Shown here one piece after another: positions 1 to 13,000 of a DNA stretch of 64,000 bases. Under the pieces are notes generated by a model. The model was given only the letters and a program-made list of their open reading frames with translations, was not told where the DNA came from and made no database searches. Made by a program: the position numbers and the translations under genes. Origin of the DNA: Limnoperna fortunei (lineage: Eukaryota > Mollusca > Bivalvia > Mytilida > Modiolidae). Position 1 is the first letter of the stretch. Every line of letters begins with the position of its first letter. The stretch spans positions 46,945,599-47,009,598 of the forward strand of contig OX104125.1 in NCBI GenBank assembly GCA_944474755.1, written 5' to 3'.

Positions 1-948
1 ATCCCATAATGATTGCAATTAAAACATCGATCTTCAAACATTTGAGGTAACATAACAACGCCATTTGCATTGTACGCAATACAAAAAATAATTTAAGTAA
101 AAATTAATATCATTACAACGTATTTATATGGAAGTTTGTAAAAGAATCATGTTTGAATAGTACCAAAATACCGCATATAACACAACAACAAAATGGCGAC
201 CGCCATTGACAACATTCAACGGGATGAAACACACTCTATCGAGTCTGTATTTATGTATAAACCGCACCATTCCTTTCCAACTTAGATTAAAAGAAAAAGA
301 CCGCGGACAATACGACCCTAAATACGGTAACTGGACTGCATAATATACCTGAAAAATGGCTAAATGTGGTGTGAAAACTCCATTTAAACAAAAAAGCAAA
401 CAATCTTTTAATTTGGATTGGGCTATTTTATTTGTCAATTCATTTTTGTTTTGGAGAAATCTAAACAAATTATCGGATTATAAATCTGTTGCTAATTATG
501 GGCACTAACTCTTGATGACATTATAATTTTGATCCAAAACCTAAGTTCAGTAGTTTAATGCTGAAATTTTGCAATAAATGGTGCATTTTTATTTTCAATT
601 TACATTAGATGATTCAGTGTTTATTTTCGTTGTATTGGAAAATGTAAAATGCAGCTACATTACACTGTATAAATGATTCTCATTATTGCTCTTGTAAAAT
701 TCTAATGTAGGTAATAATTAAAGTATTTTTCAGTAATTGATGATTACAGAAATAATTAAACTGATTTGTGTCCATAAATTTAATTGTTTGTTGATTTGTA
801 CTCTATTATCTTATTTGGTATGGACAAATGCCGCTTGCGAGCGAGACATTGCTAATGAGAATACTTATTGTAATGGCCTCTGGTGATTAATTCATTATAT
901 GAATATTGTATTTAAATTATAATGAATGTTGTCAATTTAACATTGTAG
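1..948. other. Upstream intron or flank, no exon seen
   Basis: No exon is recognisable before the acceptor ending at 948, and the first half of the Ig domain completed by the next exon is not visible here, so it must lie upstream of the window. Bases ~345-400 resemble a decayed tail of the SINE common in this window (a 'ctgaaaaatggctaaatg' stretch followed by an 'aacaaaaaagcaaacaa' tail). The remainder is AT-rich and shows nothing else. Confidence 0.5.
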
Positions 949-1089
949 ATCATATAGAGATTTTCTATGAAGATGGTGAATATGTCCTTGAAATCTATGA
1001 CACAGAACAATCGGACAAAGGATTGTACAAATGTGTTGCCAGAAATGAAGTAGGCTCAGCTGAAACCGAGTGTATCCTTACACTAAGAG
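949..1089 (+). CDS. Ig exon 1 in window: second half of an I-set domain
   Basis: The acceptor 'cattgtag' ends at 948 and the donor 'aagag|gtaagc' is at 1090. The 141 bases encode strands D to G of an Ig domain, with the hallmark Y-K-C (F strand) after a 'D-K-G-L' turn, then 'NEVGSAETECILTLR'. The exon is phase 1 at both ends, so it can be skipped or joined without changing frame. The open frame runs on past the donor for 16 more 17-residue repeats because the exon end has been tandemly duplicated (see 1090-2135). Confidence 0.85.
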
Positions 1090-4000
1090 GTAAGCAATTT
1101 GTAGGGTCGGATGAAACCGAGTGTATCCTTACACTAAGAGGTAAGAAATTTGTAGGGTTGGATGAAATTGAGTGTATCCTTACACTAAGAGTTAAGCAAT
1201 TTGTAGGGTTGGCTGAAACTGAGTGTATCCTTAAACTAAGAGGTGAGCAATTTGTAGGGTTGGATGAAATTGAGTGTATCCTTACACTAAGAGTTAAGCA
1301 ATTTGTAGGGTTGGATGAAATTGAGTGTATCCTTACACTAAGAGTTAAGCAATTTGTAGGGTCAGATGAAACCGAGTGTATCCTTACACTAAGAGGTGAG
1401 CAATTTGTAGGGTTGGCTGAAACTGAGTGTATCCTTAAACTAAGAGGTGAGCAATTTGTAGGGTTGGATGAAATTGAGTGTATCCTTACACTAAGAGGTG
1501 AGCAATTTGTAGGGTTGGCTGAAACCGAGTGTATCCTTAAACTAAGAGGTAAGCAATTTGTAGGGTTGGATGAAATTGAGTGTATCCTTACACTAAGAGT
1601 TAAGCAATTTGTAGGGTTGGCTGAAACTGAGTGTATCCTTAAACTAAGAGGTGAGCAATTTGTAGGGTTGGATGAAATTGAGTGTATCCTTACACTAAGA
1701 GTTAAGCAATTTGTAGGGTTGGCTGAAACTGAGTGTATCCTTAAACTAAGAGGTGAGCAATTTGTAGGGTTGGATGAAATTGAGTGTATCCTTACACTAA
1801 GAGGTGAGCAATTTGTAGGGTTGGCTGAAACCGAGTGTATCCTTAAACTAAGAGGTAAGAAATTAGTAGGGTCGGCTGAAACCAACTGCATCCTTACACT
1901 TAGAGGTACATGATTTGTAGGCTCTGCTGAGTGTATTCTTGTGCTTTAAGGTAAGCAATTTGTAGGGTCAGCTGAAACTGAGTGTATCCTTACACTTGAA
2001 AGTAAGCATTTTGTAAGCTTGGCAGAAATAGATGGTATCCTTATTCTTAGAGGTAAGTTATTTGTATGTTTGACTGAGACCAAATAAATCCTTCCACTTA
2101 GAAGTAAGTAATTTGTAGGATTAAAAGAAACTGTATATTTTAGATTTATATATTTTATTACTATCTACAGATGAAAACCAATTTTACTCTATTAATGCAT
2201 GTTTGTAGATTTCTAAATATAGCAATATTACTTCTAAAAATAGAATAATAAATCTGTACATATAATCTAAAGTGCATGTTTTTTAATCTTCTAATGCATA
2301 TGAAATAGCAAGTATATACTTAGGGCTTATTAGCATTAATTGCAATTTTATGTCTTTATTTATACACATTTTGAATGCTCAGTTTTGGATATTACATTTA
2401 AGCATATTTCAAAAGGGTTCTGTGGGTTCCTCTGCAAATATAACTGATAAAGGTTTAAAAAAAATGGAATGAACCATCTAAAACCTTCTCAATCGAAATC
2501 TCAAAGTCAATCAGAAACCTGTGTTATACAATTTCTTGCCAATTTGAACAAATTGACCTTTTTAATACCAACAACCAGCATGCTGTTGACTGTTTTTTAT
2601 ACCCCCGCTCGACAGAGTCGGGGGTATATAGTGGTCCTCATGTCCGTCCGTCCGTCCGTCCGTCCGTCCGTCTGTCCGTCCATCCATCCGTCCGTCCGTC
2701 CGTTCGTCCGTCCACATTTGGTTTCCGGATGATAATTCAAAAAGTTTACATCCGATTTGAATGAAACTTTGGGATATTGTTATATATCAGGTTGGTAAGA
2801 AGCCTATCGATTTTGGGGGAAATCCGTCAAATTTCAAGGTCACAGTCCACGAAAAACGTTAGAAATTTTAACAAAAAAGTTGTTTCCGGACAATAACTCA
2901 AAAAGTTTGCATCCGATTTGAATGAAACTTTGGGATATTGTTATATATCAGGTTGGTAAGAAGCCTATCGATTTTGGGGGAAATCCGTCAAATTTCAAGG
3001 TCATAGTCCACGAAAAACGTTAGAAATTTTAACATAAAAGTTGTTTCCGGACAATAACTCAAAAAGTTTGCATCCGATTTGAATGAAACTTTGGGATATT
3101 GTTATATATCAGGTTGGTAAGAAGCCTTTTGATTTTGGGGGAAATCCATCAAATTTCAAGGTCACTGTCCACGAAAAACGTTAGAAATTTTTACAAAAAA
3201 GTTGTTTCCGGATGATAACTCAAAAAGTTTGCATGTGATTTGAATGAAACTTTGGGATATTGTTATATATCAGGTTGGTAAGAATCCTATCGATTTTGGG
3301 GGAAATCTGTCAAATTTCAAGGTCACAGTCCACGAAAAATGTTAGAAATTTTTACAAAAAGTTGTTTCCGGAAAATAACTCAAAAAGTTTTCATCCGATT
3401 TTAATGAAACTGTAAAATATTCTTATATATTTTGTTGGTAAGAAGCCTATTGATTTTGGTGGAAATCCATCCAATTTCAAGGTCACAATGCACGAAAAAT
3501 GTTAGAAATTTTCACAAAAGCGGGGGTATCAGCGATCGCTAGATCGACTTTGTCTAGTTTATTTTATGGATGAAATTATAGAAAATGTTCAAATACAGAA
3601 ATTAAAGAAACTCTCAATGATTGTAATTTATTTTATTTAGACCAAATTTCTCAAATTCCAGAAATTGTAAAATAACAATTTTATATTTTACTGTTGGTCA
3701 GAATTGATCTCAGGGTACAACTGATTTGGCCATTTAAAAATACCATGTCATTGACTTGGGGAAGTTTTTAATGTCATACACTGACAACCTAATGCCCTTG
3801 GTCAGACAGATTAATGCCATGTAGCTAAAAATGGCATGAAGGCCTGTCCTTAAGGTAGCTAGTCACCTACTATTGATTTCATGGTCTAACAACAATCAAA
3901 TTGTCAGCTCAGTCATGCTGTAGGAATACTAGACTTTAACATAAATGCCAGTTGTCCTGTTGAAGGTTTGGAGTTTTAATTAGGTACTCTGGCTTTCTCA

Positions 4001-7000
4001 CCATATAGAACCAGCTGAACATTTCTGAAAGTGGCATTAAATTATAATCAAAGACAAAGACACAATCAAAATCAAATTAATTGTCCTTGATTTCATAGGT
4101 AGATGCATGAATTAATGAATGTAGTGGCATGGCCTAGATTTTTTATTTTTATTTTTATTTTATTTTTAGCACCAGAAGATTTAGAAGATGATGATATCCC
4201 ATTTGGTAGGCAGCTTTGCTTTTTTAACTCTGCATTTTATAATTGCATACTTTATTAAAGCACTAACAGTAAAATGCTAAATATTTTGAATTATAAATGA
4301 GGCACTCACAATAGCTGATGTACTTACTGTACAACAGAGATATATAATATATGATGGACAGCATTAATCGGAATGTAAGAACTAAAGTACAGGTATATCT
4401 TAGAACCAGACGGGAAGTGATTCATGGTAAATCTTAAAAAAAATTTTTGAAGAATTATTGTGTTTACATTAGATCTAATTAAAATCTTATCTTTCACTTG
4501 CTCCCTCTTTTTTTTATTGGTCGCTGCATTGTACTATGCATCAACCAATAACAAAATTGGGAGCAAGTGAAAGGTTTAATTTTAATTAGTTGGTTAAAAT
4601 TAAAAGTAATGCTGATAATTCACTTCCATTTCAAATAAAATACAAGGAGATAAAATGGACCAATGTCAATATATTATATTAATATATTTCATGTATGTAA
4701 GCTGTAATTTCATTGGATAAGATACATTCTACTGTTACCTTGGCTTCTCTCATCTAAAGCCTCCTTGTGAAGCATGTGGGTCAAGTCTGTACTTGTAACT
4801 GACATGGTTTTTTTATCTACATTCAATCATTTCGTTGACATTGATTAAGTTGTATGGTCTTTTCAGAAAAATCTGAATTACCAACAGATAAAGCTGGAAA
4901 GCTCAAGTAAGTATAAAAGACTTAATTCCCATCCATACAGTTGTGTCTAGTTTCATGGTTTTTCAGATATGGTTACCAGTTTTCATGGTTTGAGATATTG
5001 GTACCAGTTTTCATGGTTTGAGATATAGGTACCAGTTTTCATGGTTTGAGACATGGATACCATTTTTCATTTATTGACACATGGGTACCAGTTTTCATGG
5101 TCTGAGATAATATTTTCCTGCCTTGACCACAGGACTTAAGAGGAAAATTTTGTGTTGGTCAGGCAAAGTTTTCAGTTGTCTTACTGAATGTTTGGCTGAA
5201 AAATAGAATTAGGCAAAAATATAGTTTTCTTTAGACAAGTTTTTTTACAAAATGTCAGGCAGAGATTTTAACAGGAAGACTGATATCAAGGAATTTTAAT
5301 TTCATAGGTTCAACTTACAAATTTGTACTATGGATTGTCAACAAAATACAGGAAAATTAGAATCAAATGAATAATTAATTCATAAACTGTACATCGTTTT
5401 AAATGTTACAAATTTGTTAAGCACTTTTTTGTGTTGTATAAGTAGCTCTGCAGGTCATTAAGAGTTTAGTGGTCTCTCTAAGATGTGGAAGTGGTTCTCC
5501 TACAATAGGAGGGAGGTAAAGACTAGGTAACCGGTAACAGTACTGTCCTCCTTCTGGGTCAGTACCAATGGGGATTTTTCCACAACATTTCTTTCTTGTT
5601 CTGCAGGAAATTCCCTCCAAAGTTTGTTGTGGAATTGGAATCTGTTGTAGAGGTGTACCCCACAGATGATATACAGTTTGTTTGTGTCATCGACGATACA
5701 CTGGATAAAGTGTGGTGGGAGAAAGACGGAAAAGAGGTAAGAGATCAGATATTGCAATGCATTATGGGTAAACATAATTAACAAAGACTCTTTGGTGATA
5801 ACTAATTTTGTCATTAAATCGAGATCAGACTTCATATAAAATAGGATAAGTCATACATTTATAATTCTTGGCTAATTATTAGTTTGTTTGACTTTGTGTG
5901 AATCTGGATTTCACCTGATGTCTAGGGAGCCATTTTGTTCATTTACTGAACTATAAATGTTGTTTACCTATCATTAGCTGTGCGTCTCTGGATTATATTT
6001 ACAGCTGCCCAGCTCATCTAAAGCACAGATTACACAAGAATCAGATGGAACACAACAATTAGAGCTGAGAAACATTGATTCTAAAGATGAAGGAATTTAT
6101 ACTTGCAAGGCAAAAACAAAGTCTGGGGAAATTCTCAGAACTGATGCTAAGCTAGTTATTAAAGGTGGGTAGAAAAAGTCTGGGAAGATTCTCAGAACTG
6201 GTGCTAAACTAGTTAAAAAAAGTCTGGGGATATTCTCAAATTGATGCTAAACTAGGAATCAGAGTTGGGTAAAAAAATGTGTGGGAAAATTCTCAGAACT
6301 GATGCTAAACTAGTTTTCATAGTTGGTTAAAAAAAGTCTGGCCATATTTTTATAAGTTTTTATAATTGAGAAATTTTCAAAACTGAATCTAAAATTAACA
6401 CAACCTGTGTTGTGTGTGCACATGTTTACTTTTGTTGTAAAACAAAGTCAGGAACTGATACAAGATTCAAAAGCAAATACTAATTACCCAAGGAACTGGA
6501 ATTTATTTCACAGAGGAAAAAATCTAAAATAGAAATGATATAAAAAGAGTTTTCTTATCCATATTATGCAATTTCTATTGGCTAAACTTTTCATTTCAGA
6601 CAAATCTAAAGAAGAGATTTCCAGCAGGTAATGTCCCTGTTCTATGATTGATTTGTAATCAATTGAATTAATTAGCTAAATTTTTAATTGGATTCTAATT
6701 TTTTCGTTATCACATTCCGAGATAAACATTAGTAAAAATAAATTCTATGTTGCACGATAGTTCAATTCAAAACAAGTTTTGAAGAATAAATGATAAAAAA
6801 AACATGCAAAAGTTTTAGGCCATCAAGTAAAAACAAAAATACAGATTTTTGGATGTAAGGTAAACTGCTGTTTGTTTGTAAATTCTGTTGAGTTATCTCC
6901 CATTTAACATGTTATTTACTGTTTCAGTGATCCTGCTAAACCTACATTTACCAGACAACTTAAGGACATTTTCTGTAAGGATGGGGACAATGTGACCTTA

Positions 7001-10000
7001 GAATGTGAGGTACAAGGTCAACCCCGCCCACAAATTACCTGGTACCGTGATGGCAAGGAAATTCTTGACAGTCAGGTTAGCAGACTATTATAAACTTTTC
7101 TTATATATTGGCAATATATTTCAGTACACTGGATCTTATGAAGATGACATATTTTTTATTTATTTATTTTTTTACAACCAAATGTTTGTTTAGACATATT
7201 TTTGCAGTACATTGTTGCTTTTCATGTAAAGGACAAATAAGCAGTTTTATGTAAAACATCCTACGATTGGTTGAAAATTGAATTGTTATTTATAAAATGT
7301 AGTTTGTGAGGTCATACAAAATTATTTGCTGTTTCCCAAACAACCCACCAACAGAAATTTTATTGTTTTTATTTTTCTGCATGTTTATAAACTTTAACAA
7401 ATTTCAGGGAATTTAAGAAGGAAATGAAATTCTCTAACTACCAATTTCTCAACCTGTTAGAAAGGAACAATAAAGTAACCATTATGTGAGGATATCCTAA
7501 CATTGAAACATGTTTTAGTAGCCCATGGTAAAATTTGAAGTTTAATACATCATGTTCAATAACCTGTGGTAAAATTTCCAGTAAACAACATAGCATTCAG
7601 TAACCCGTGGTAACATTTCCAGTAAACAACATCATGTTCAGTAACCTGTGGTAAAATTTAAATAAAATCCCAGTAAACAATATATTCAGTAACCATAGTA
7701 AAATTTCCAGTAACAAAATCATGTTTATTAACCCATGGTAAAAGTTCCTTGTAAACAACATCCTGTTCAGTAACTAGTGGTAAAATTTCCAGTGAACAAC
7801 ATCATTTTCAGTAACCCGTGCTTACATTTCCATTAATTATCATCTTCAGTAACCCATGGTAAAATTTCCAGTAAACATCTTGTTCAGTAACCCATGGTAC
7901 AATTTCCAGTTCACAACATCATGATCAGTAACTCTTAATAAATTGCAAGTAAACCACATCATGTTTAGCAACTTGTGGTAAAATTTCCAGTAAACAGCAT
8001 AATGTTCAGTACCCCATGGTAAAATTTTCAGTAAACAACATCATCTTTTTATCATACAATTTATTATATTTACAGGATTTCCAGATCAGCACAATTGGAG
8101 ACAGGTGCAAATTACTTATTATGGAAATCTTCCCTGAAGATGAAGGCAGATACTCCTGTACTGCAATCAACGAAAAAGGGGAGGCAACTACAGCCTGTCA
8201 GCTCCTTGTCGAAGGTAAAATCATATAAATAAACAATTTAATTAAAGTTTTTTGATAGACTTTGTTTCTGAAAATTATCAGTTGTTTTGTTTTTCTTTTT
8301 TTTTTCTTTTTTTTTTGGGGGGGGGGGTGGGGGGGTGGGGTAGAAAATATATTCAGTTTATGATAAAGTTTTTTGCTTTTTAGGTTTTTTTATTATAGAA
8401 CCATTTTAGTCATAAAAGAAACCAAATCTATCTGTTATAATTGGTGTTAAAGATTGTTGTCAAGAAGTTATGTTATTAACCAATCAGAAAGAGAATAATA
8501 ATTAATAAATCAGTTAAGATGTTGTATTTTATCTGTAATTCTGTCTAGTTTATTAATTTATAATAACCATAACCAATTTTGATTTTTAATGTGCTAACAA
8601 TAAGAGTTCATTATTAATATTTATTGTCGTCTGCCACAAAACAAAACCTCCATTCTTTGTGATATTTCAATTCCTTACAAACAATTGTTTGTAAAAAAAA
8701 ACATCTATATTTCAAAAGATCCAACCTATATTACAAACCGTAGGCAATGGAGGAAACCGGAACAACAAAACACTGTCATTAAAGAACTTCTCAGTCTGTA
8801 AAGGTCATCTGTGTTAGTAAAGAAATCCATAACTGTCTATAAAGGTCATTTAAGAATAACAAGATATGTATATAAATGTTCCATTCCACATCAAAATATT
8901 TTTAACAGAACTGCTTGTGTCTGAAGTTCCAAAAACATCTGATAGGAAATCATTGCACTACATCTTCGCTAGCCAAGTGTTACGATCTGGTTCCCCTCTC
9001 GTCAAGAGTGGGACAGTTATGGTAACACTTGGCTAGCGATGATGGAGGCGCTATGAAAAGCTAACACATTGATGCATGTATCTAACCACCTCTGAATAAC
9101 ACCACATTTCAATTAATGTCAGTGTTTCTTTCAACAGATGTTAGAAATTATCATAAAAGACATTTTGAGAAAGGTCACAAGTTCCCACTTTTGTCCTTTA
9201 AACACCGGACATTCACATCTATAACATGTAATATCCAAACATAAAAATAACAAACAGTTTTTACTTGTTTATTGATTCATCGTCATGTCATTATATTAAC
9301 CAATCATTATACTTCCTTCCTGACAGACCCCGCCTCTTACTACCTTGATTCTGCCTCTGTGTCATCTGCAGCATCAACCATAAGTCGTGGTAAGATTCAT
9401 GTTGTCATAGAAACGTGTTGTCATAGTTAATGTTTGGTGATGTGACAAAGTAGTCAGACGAGTGTGCTTAACAGAATAAATGTAATCCGCCTTGTTGTCA
9501 TAGAAACATGTAGTTATTGTTTGATGTTTGTCAACAAGTAATTTCAAAAGTTTGTTGACCAGAAAAAAACTTCATTAAACGTAGAATATAATAACCTGTC
9601 GTTTATGTAATTCAAAAGATTTTTTTTTTGGACACATTTTAAACATTACAACAGAAAGTTTTAAAATAGGATTAAATTCCAGAAATCAAAACTTATTTTG
9701 TAGACCTTTGCTATAACAGACCAATCTGATTTAGGAAACCACATAATATGAAGTATGGTGGCCGCAGTGGCCAAGTGGTTAAGGTAGTTCGTCTATTGTT
9801 GATCACGTGGTCTGTCTACACAGAGGTTGTGGGTTCGAGTCTCACTGCAGGCAGGGTTTACTCGACTCCAATCTTAATTGACAAGGATTGCCAGTTTTTC
9901 TACTGAAGGTCGGGGTTCTCTACGGGTACTCAAGCTTCCTCCCCCAATAAAAACTGGATGCCATGAAATAGCTGAAAAATTGCAGAAAGTGGTGTTAAAC

Positions 10001-13000
10001 ACCATTCAAACAAACAAAACAAACAATATGAAGTATGAAGTAGAAAATTCTCATAATAAATGTTATTATTATATAGATAGAGATGAAATATTGAATTTTC
10101 CGAGTGACAGAAATCACGGTTAATCACGTGTAAAAATTATCGTTTATTTTCACTCTCTGGTTTTTTCCCGCCATATACAGATATTCATCAGCCGTTCATA
10201 ACATTTAGGATTAAGCATTAAAATTTTACGAAAACAATTTTGATCTATATAATAAATAGGATAATCAATTGGGCATCGTGAATATCCAAAATATCATCAC
10301 TCGTGCCGCATAAAGCATCAGATTAAACTCGTGTGCAGAACAAGTTCCGCGCACTCGTTTAATCAGATGCATTATGCCGCACTCGTGATCATATTTTAGA
10401 TATTCACTCTGCCCAATTAATTATCCTATAAATATGAAACTAAATTGTGTAAAAAAAATTCATATATTTTGTTTTTATGGTGTTACATGATGGGAGATAA
10501 CTCTATCAGTCATATAATAATTTCGTAGTATTTAAGGTTTGGAAAATAAAGGTTGGACATATTTAGTGTTCAAGTAAGGCTCTAGTTTTATATAAAAAAA
10601 TACTCTAATAATGTATGAAATGGTAGATAACTCTGTCAGTCAGATGTTTTGGGTTTGGAATGAAGCTAATCTAAGTAAAGGTTTAAGTTGAGTCTTTGGA
10701 CATATTAAGTGTTAAAGTAAGGTCCTAGTTTTATATTAAAAAATACGCTAATAATGTATGATATGGGAGATAACTCTATCTGTCAGATATTTTGGGTTTG
10801 GAATGAAGCTAATCTAAGTAAAGGTTTAAGTTGAGTCTTTGGACATACTTAGTGTTCAAGTAAGGTCCTAGTTTTATATTAAAAATACTCTAATAATGTA
10901 TGATATGGGAGATAACTCTATCAGTCAGATGTTTTGGGTTTGGAATGAAGCTAATCTAAGTAAAGGTTTAAGTTGAGTCTTTGGACATATTTAGTGTTCA
11001 AGTAAGGTCCTAGTTTTATATTTAAAAATACGCTAATAATGTTTTAGCCCCGTGCGGGATCCGGGTGGCTAAAAGAATAGACCGCAGTCGCGCTAGCTTG
11101 TCGTAAAAGGCGACTAAATAGCGCCCAGTACCCTGACTGGCGTGTCAGGTCGGTTTGCCTAAAGACCGACTGGGATGTGTGCCCAGGTGGTTGAATGGGG
11201 TACCCCTGGCAAGCTGGGGTTGTCAGGCCATAATACGGAAAACCTGACCACAAACCATATTAGTGCACCGTGTTGGGAAAAATGCCACGTTCCTCGCACG
11301 TTAAAGAACGCTGCTGTAGTATTCGCTATGAGTAGGGATTTCGATCCCGCTACAGGAGGCTAAATTGCCCGACCCTATCCATCCTCCCATTTGCCAGTGG
11401 CAATCTAAAATCTGTTACCCCTATTTTTCCTTGTGTCCCATCCCATTTTCATTCATCATCATTTCATGTTCATTTTATCATCCATTTCATGTTCATCACC
11501 TGAATATAGCTGAAATATTGCTGCTCGGGCGTTAAACACCATTAATCAATCAATCAATCAATCAATAATGTTTTATATGGGAGATAACTCTGTCATTCTT
11601 TAGATATTTTGATGGCTTTGGAATGAAGGCCTTGGTTTTTATTATCAGAAATATTTTAATAATTTTATAAGCACTTTTATATACATTGTATGCCCTAGTT
11701 CTCATGAATTAATTGCTGTTAAAGACCCGGACTGGTCTGGATTTTATCCAAATCTCATTGAAATCTTTGTCAGTCTATATCTTGAATTATCAAATTGATT
11801 GCCTTTTGATATGCACAAATTTTATAGTTTTACAAATAAATTGTAGTGCTATACTTCAAAATGTTGTGAAACAATGAGGCCATTGTCACCAAACGTTACT
11901 CAATTTGATAGGCATACATTTTTATATAAAGTAAAGTAATTTTTATTTAAAGTAAAGTAATTTTTATTTAAAGTCGGCATATATATACATAACAACAAAA
12001 GAACATGAACATGAACATATAGAGTCATTGGAAAATATGTAAATTGTTCATTGATCATCAACAAGTTGTTCGTGATAGTTTGAATAAAATAGATCTATAA
12101 GTCGGTCAGTCCACACAACATCTGTGGATTTAAATTCTGCATTAAATAACACTCATTTAAATCTGTGTTTTTATTTGATAATAGCTGTATGTCTGGCTGT
12201 TGTTGACTGTGACAAAATGTTTGACTTCACCCATTGATTTCCAATTTTCTATAACATCTTATTTTTTCTAATTTGTTTTTTATTTAAAATGGACATTTCC
12301 GTGATGTTATAAACATATCCAAATATAAAATTACACAATGAATTATTGTCGCCATGGTGATATAGTAAAAAAATTGTGAATGTGGTGAATGAGTATAAAT
12401 ATAGGAGACTGATAATTTTGTTATTTAGGGGAGCATTTGGGGGGGGGGGGGGGGGGTTGGCTAAAAATTGTTTTTATAAACCTAATTTTTTTAATTTATT
12501 TTGTTTCTTTTTTGTGAAAAAAATTATTTCTATGCTTCAAACTTAGATGTCTTTTTAATGACTCCACCACACACACCTCAAAAAAAGGAAAAAACACACA
12601 GAAAAGACTATAATCTGTCCAGATGTGTAAATTATTGATCCCTATGGTAAATATATCTTCTATTTGGAAAGAAATTCTGGAATGATCTAATCTTATGAGT
12701 AACATTTCTCGTGCTTAGGCAATTTTATCCGACAAAACTATGTCTATATGACCTAATTTTCAGGACAAATCTCCGCAAACAAATCGAATTTTAACATACT
12801 TTCCGATCCGTTAACCAAATAATGCAGACAAATACAACAATCATTTTATGAATTAGAATCCATATAAGACCATAAGGTTAATATATCTGTCTCACACTTC
12901 CTATCAACTACTTAATGATTTCTCCCTGGTGACAATGTCATCCTTTTGATATCTCTTGGGTATTTAAGTATCAACACCAGTAAATTAAACTGTAAGGTGG

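Noticed and set aside
995..1891. 298-codon minus-strand ORF across the 51-bp array
   Set aside because: It is the mirror of the in-frame repeat; the plus strand carries the Ig coding sense and splice sites.
2469..2732. 87-codon ORF running into a Ser/Arg/Pro repeat
   Set aside because: Its end is the CCGT microsatellite of the pearl-like element.
9758..9850. Functional tRNA gene
   Set aside because: A and B boxes are present but no cloverleaf acceptor stem fits, and the sequence continues into the SINE body with a TSD outside; it is a SINE head.
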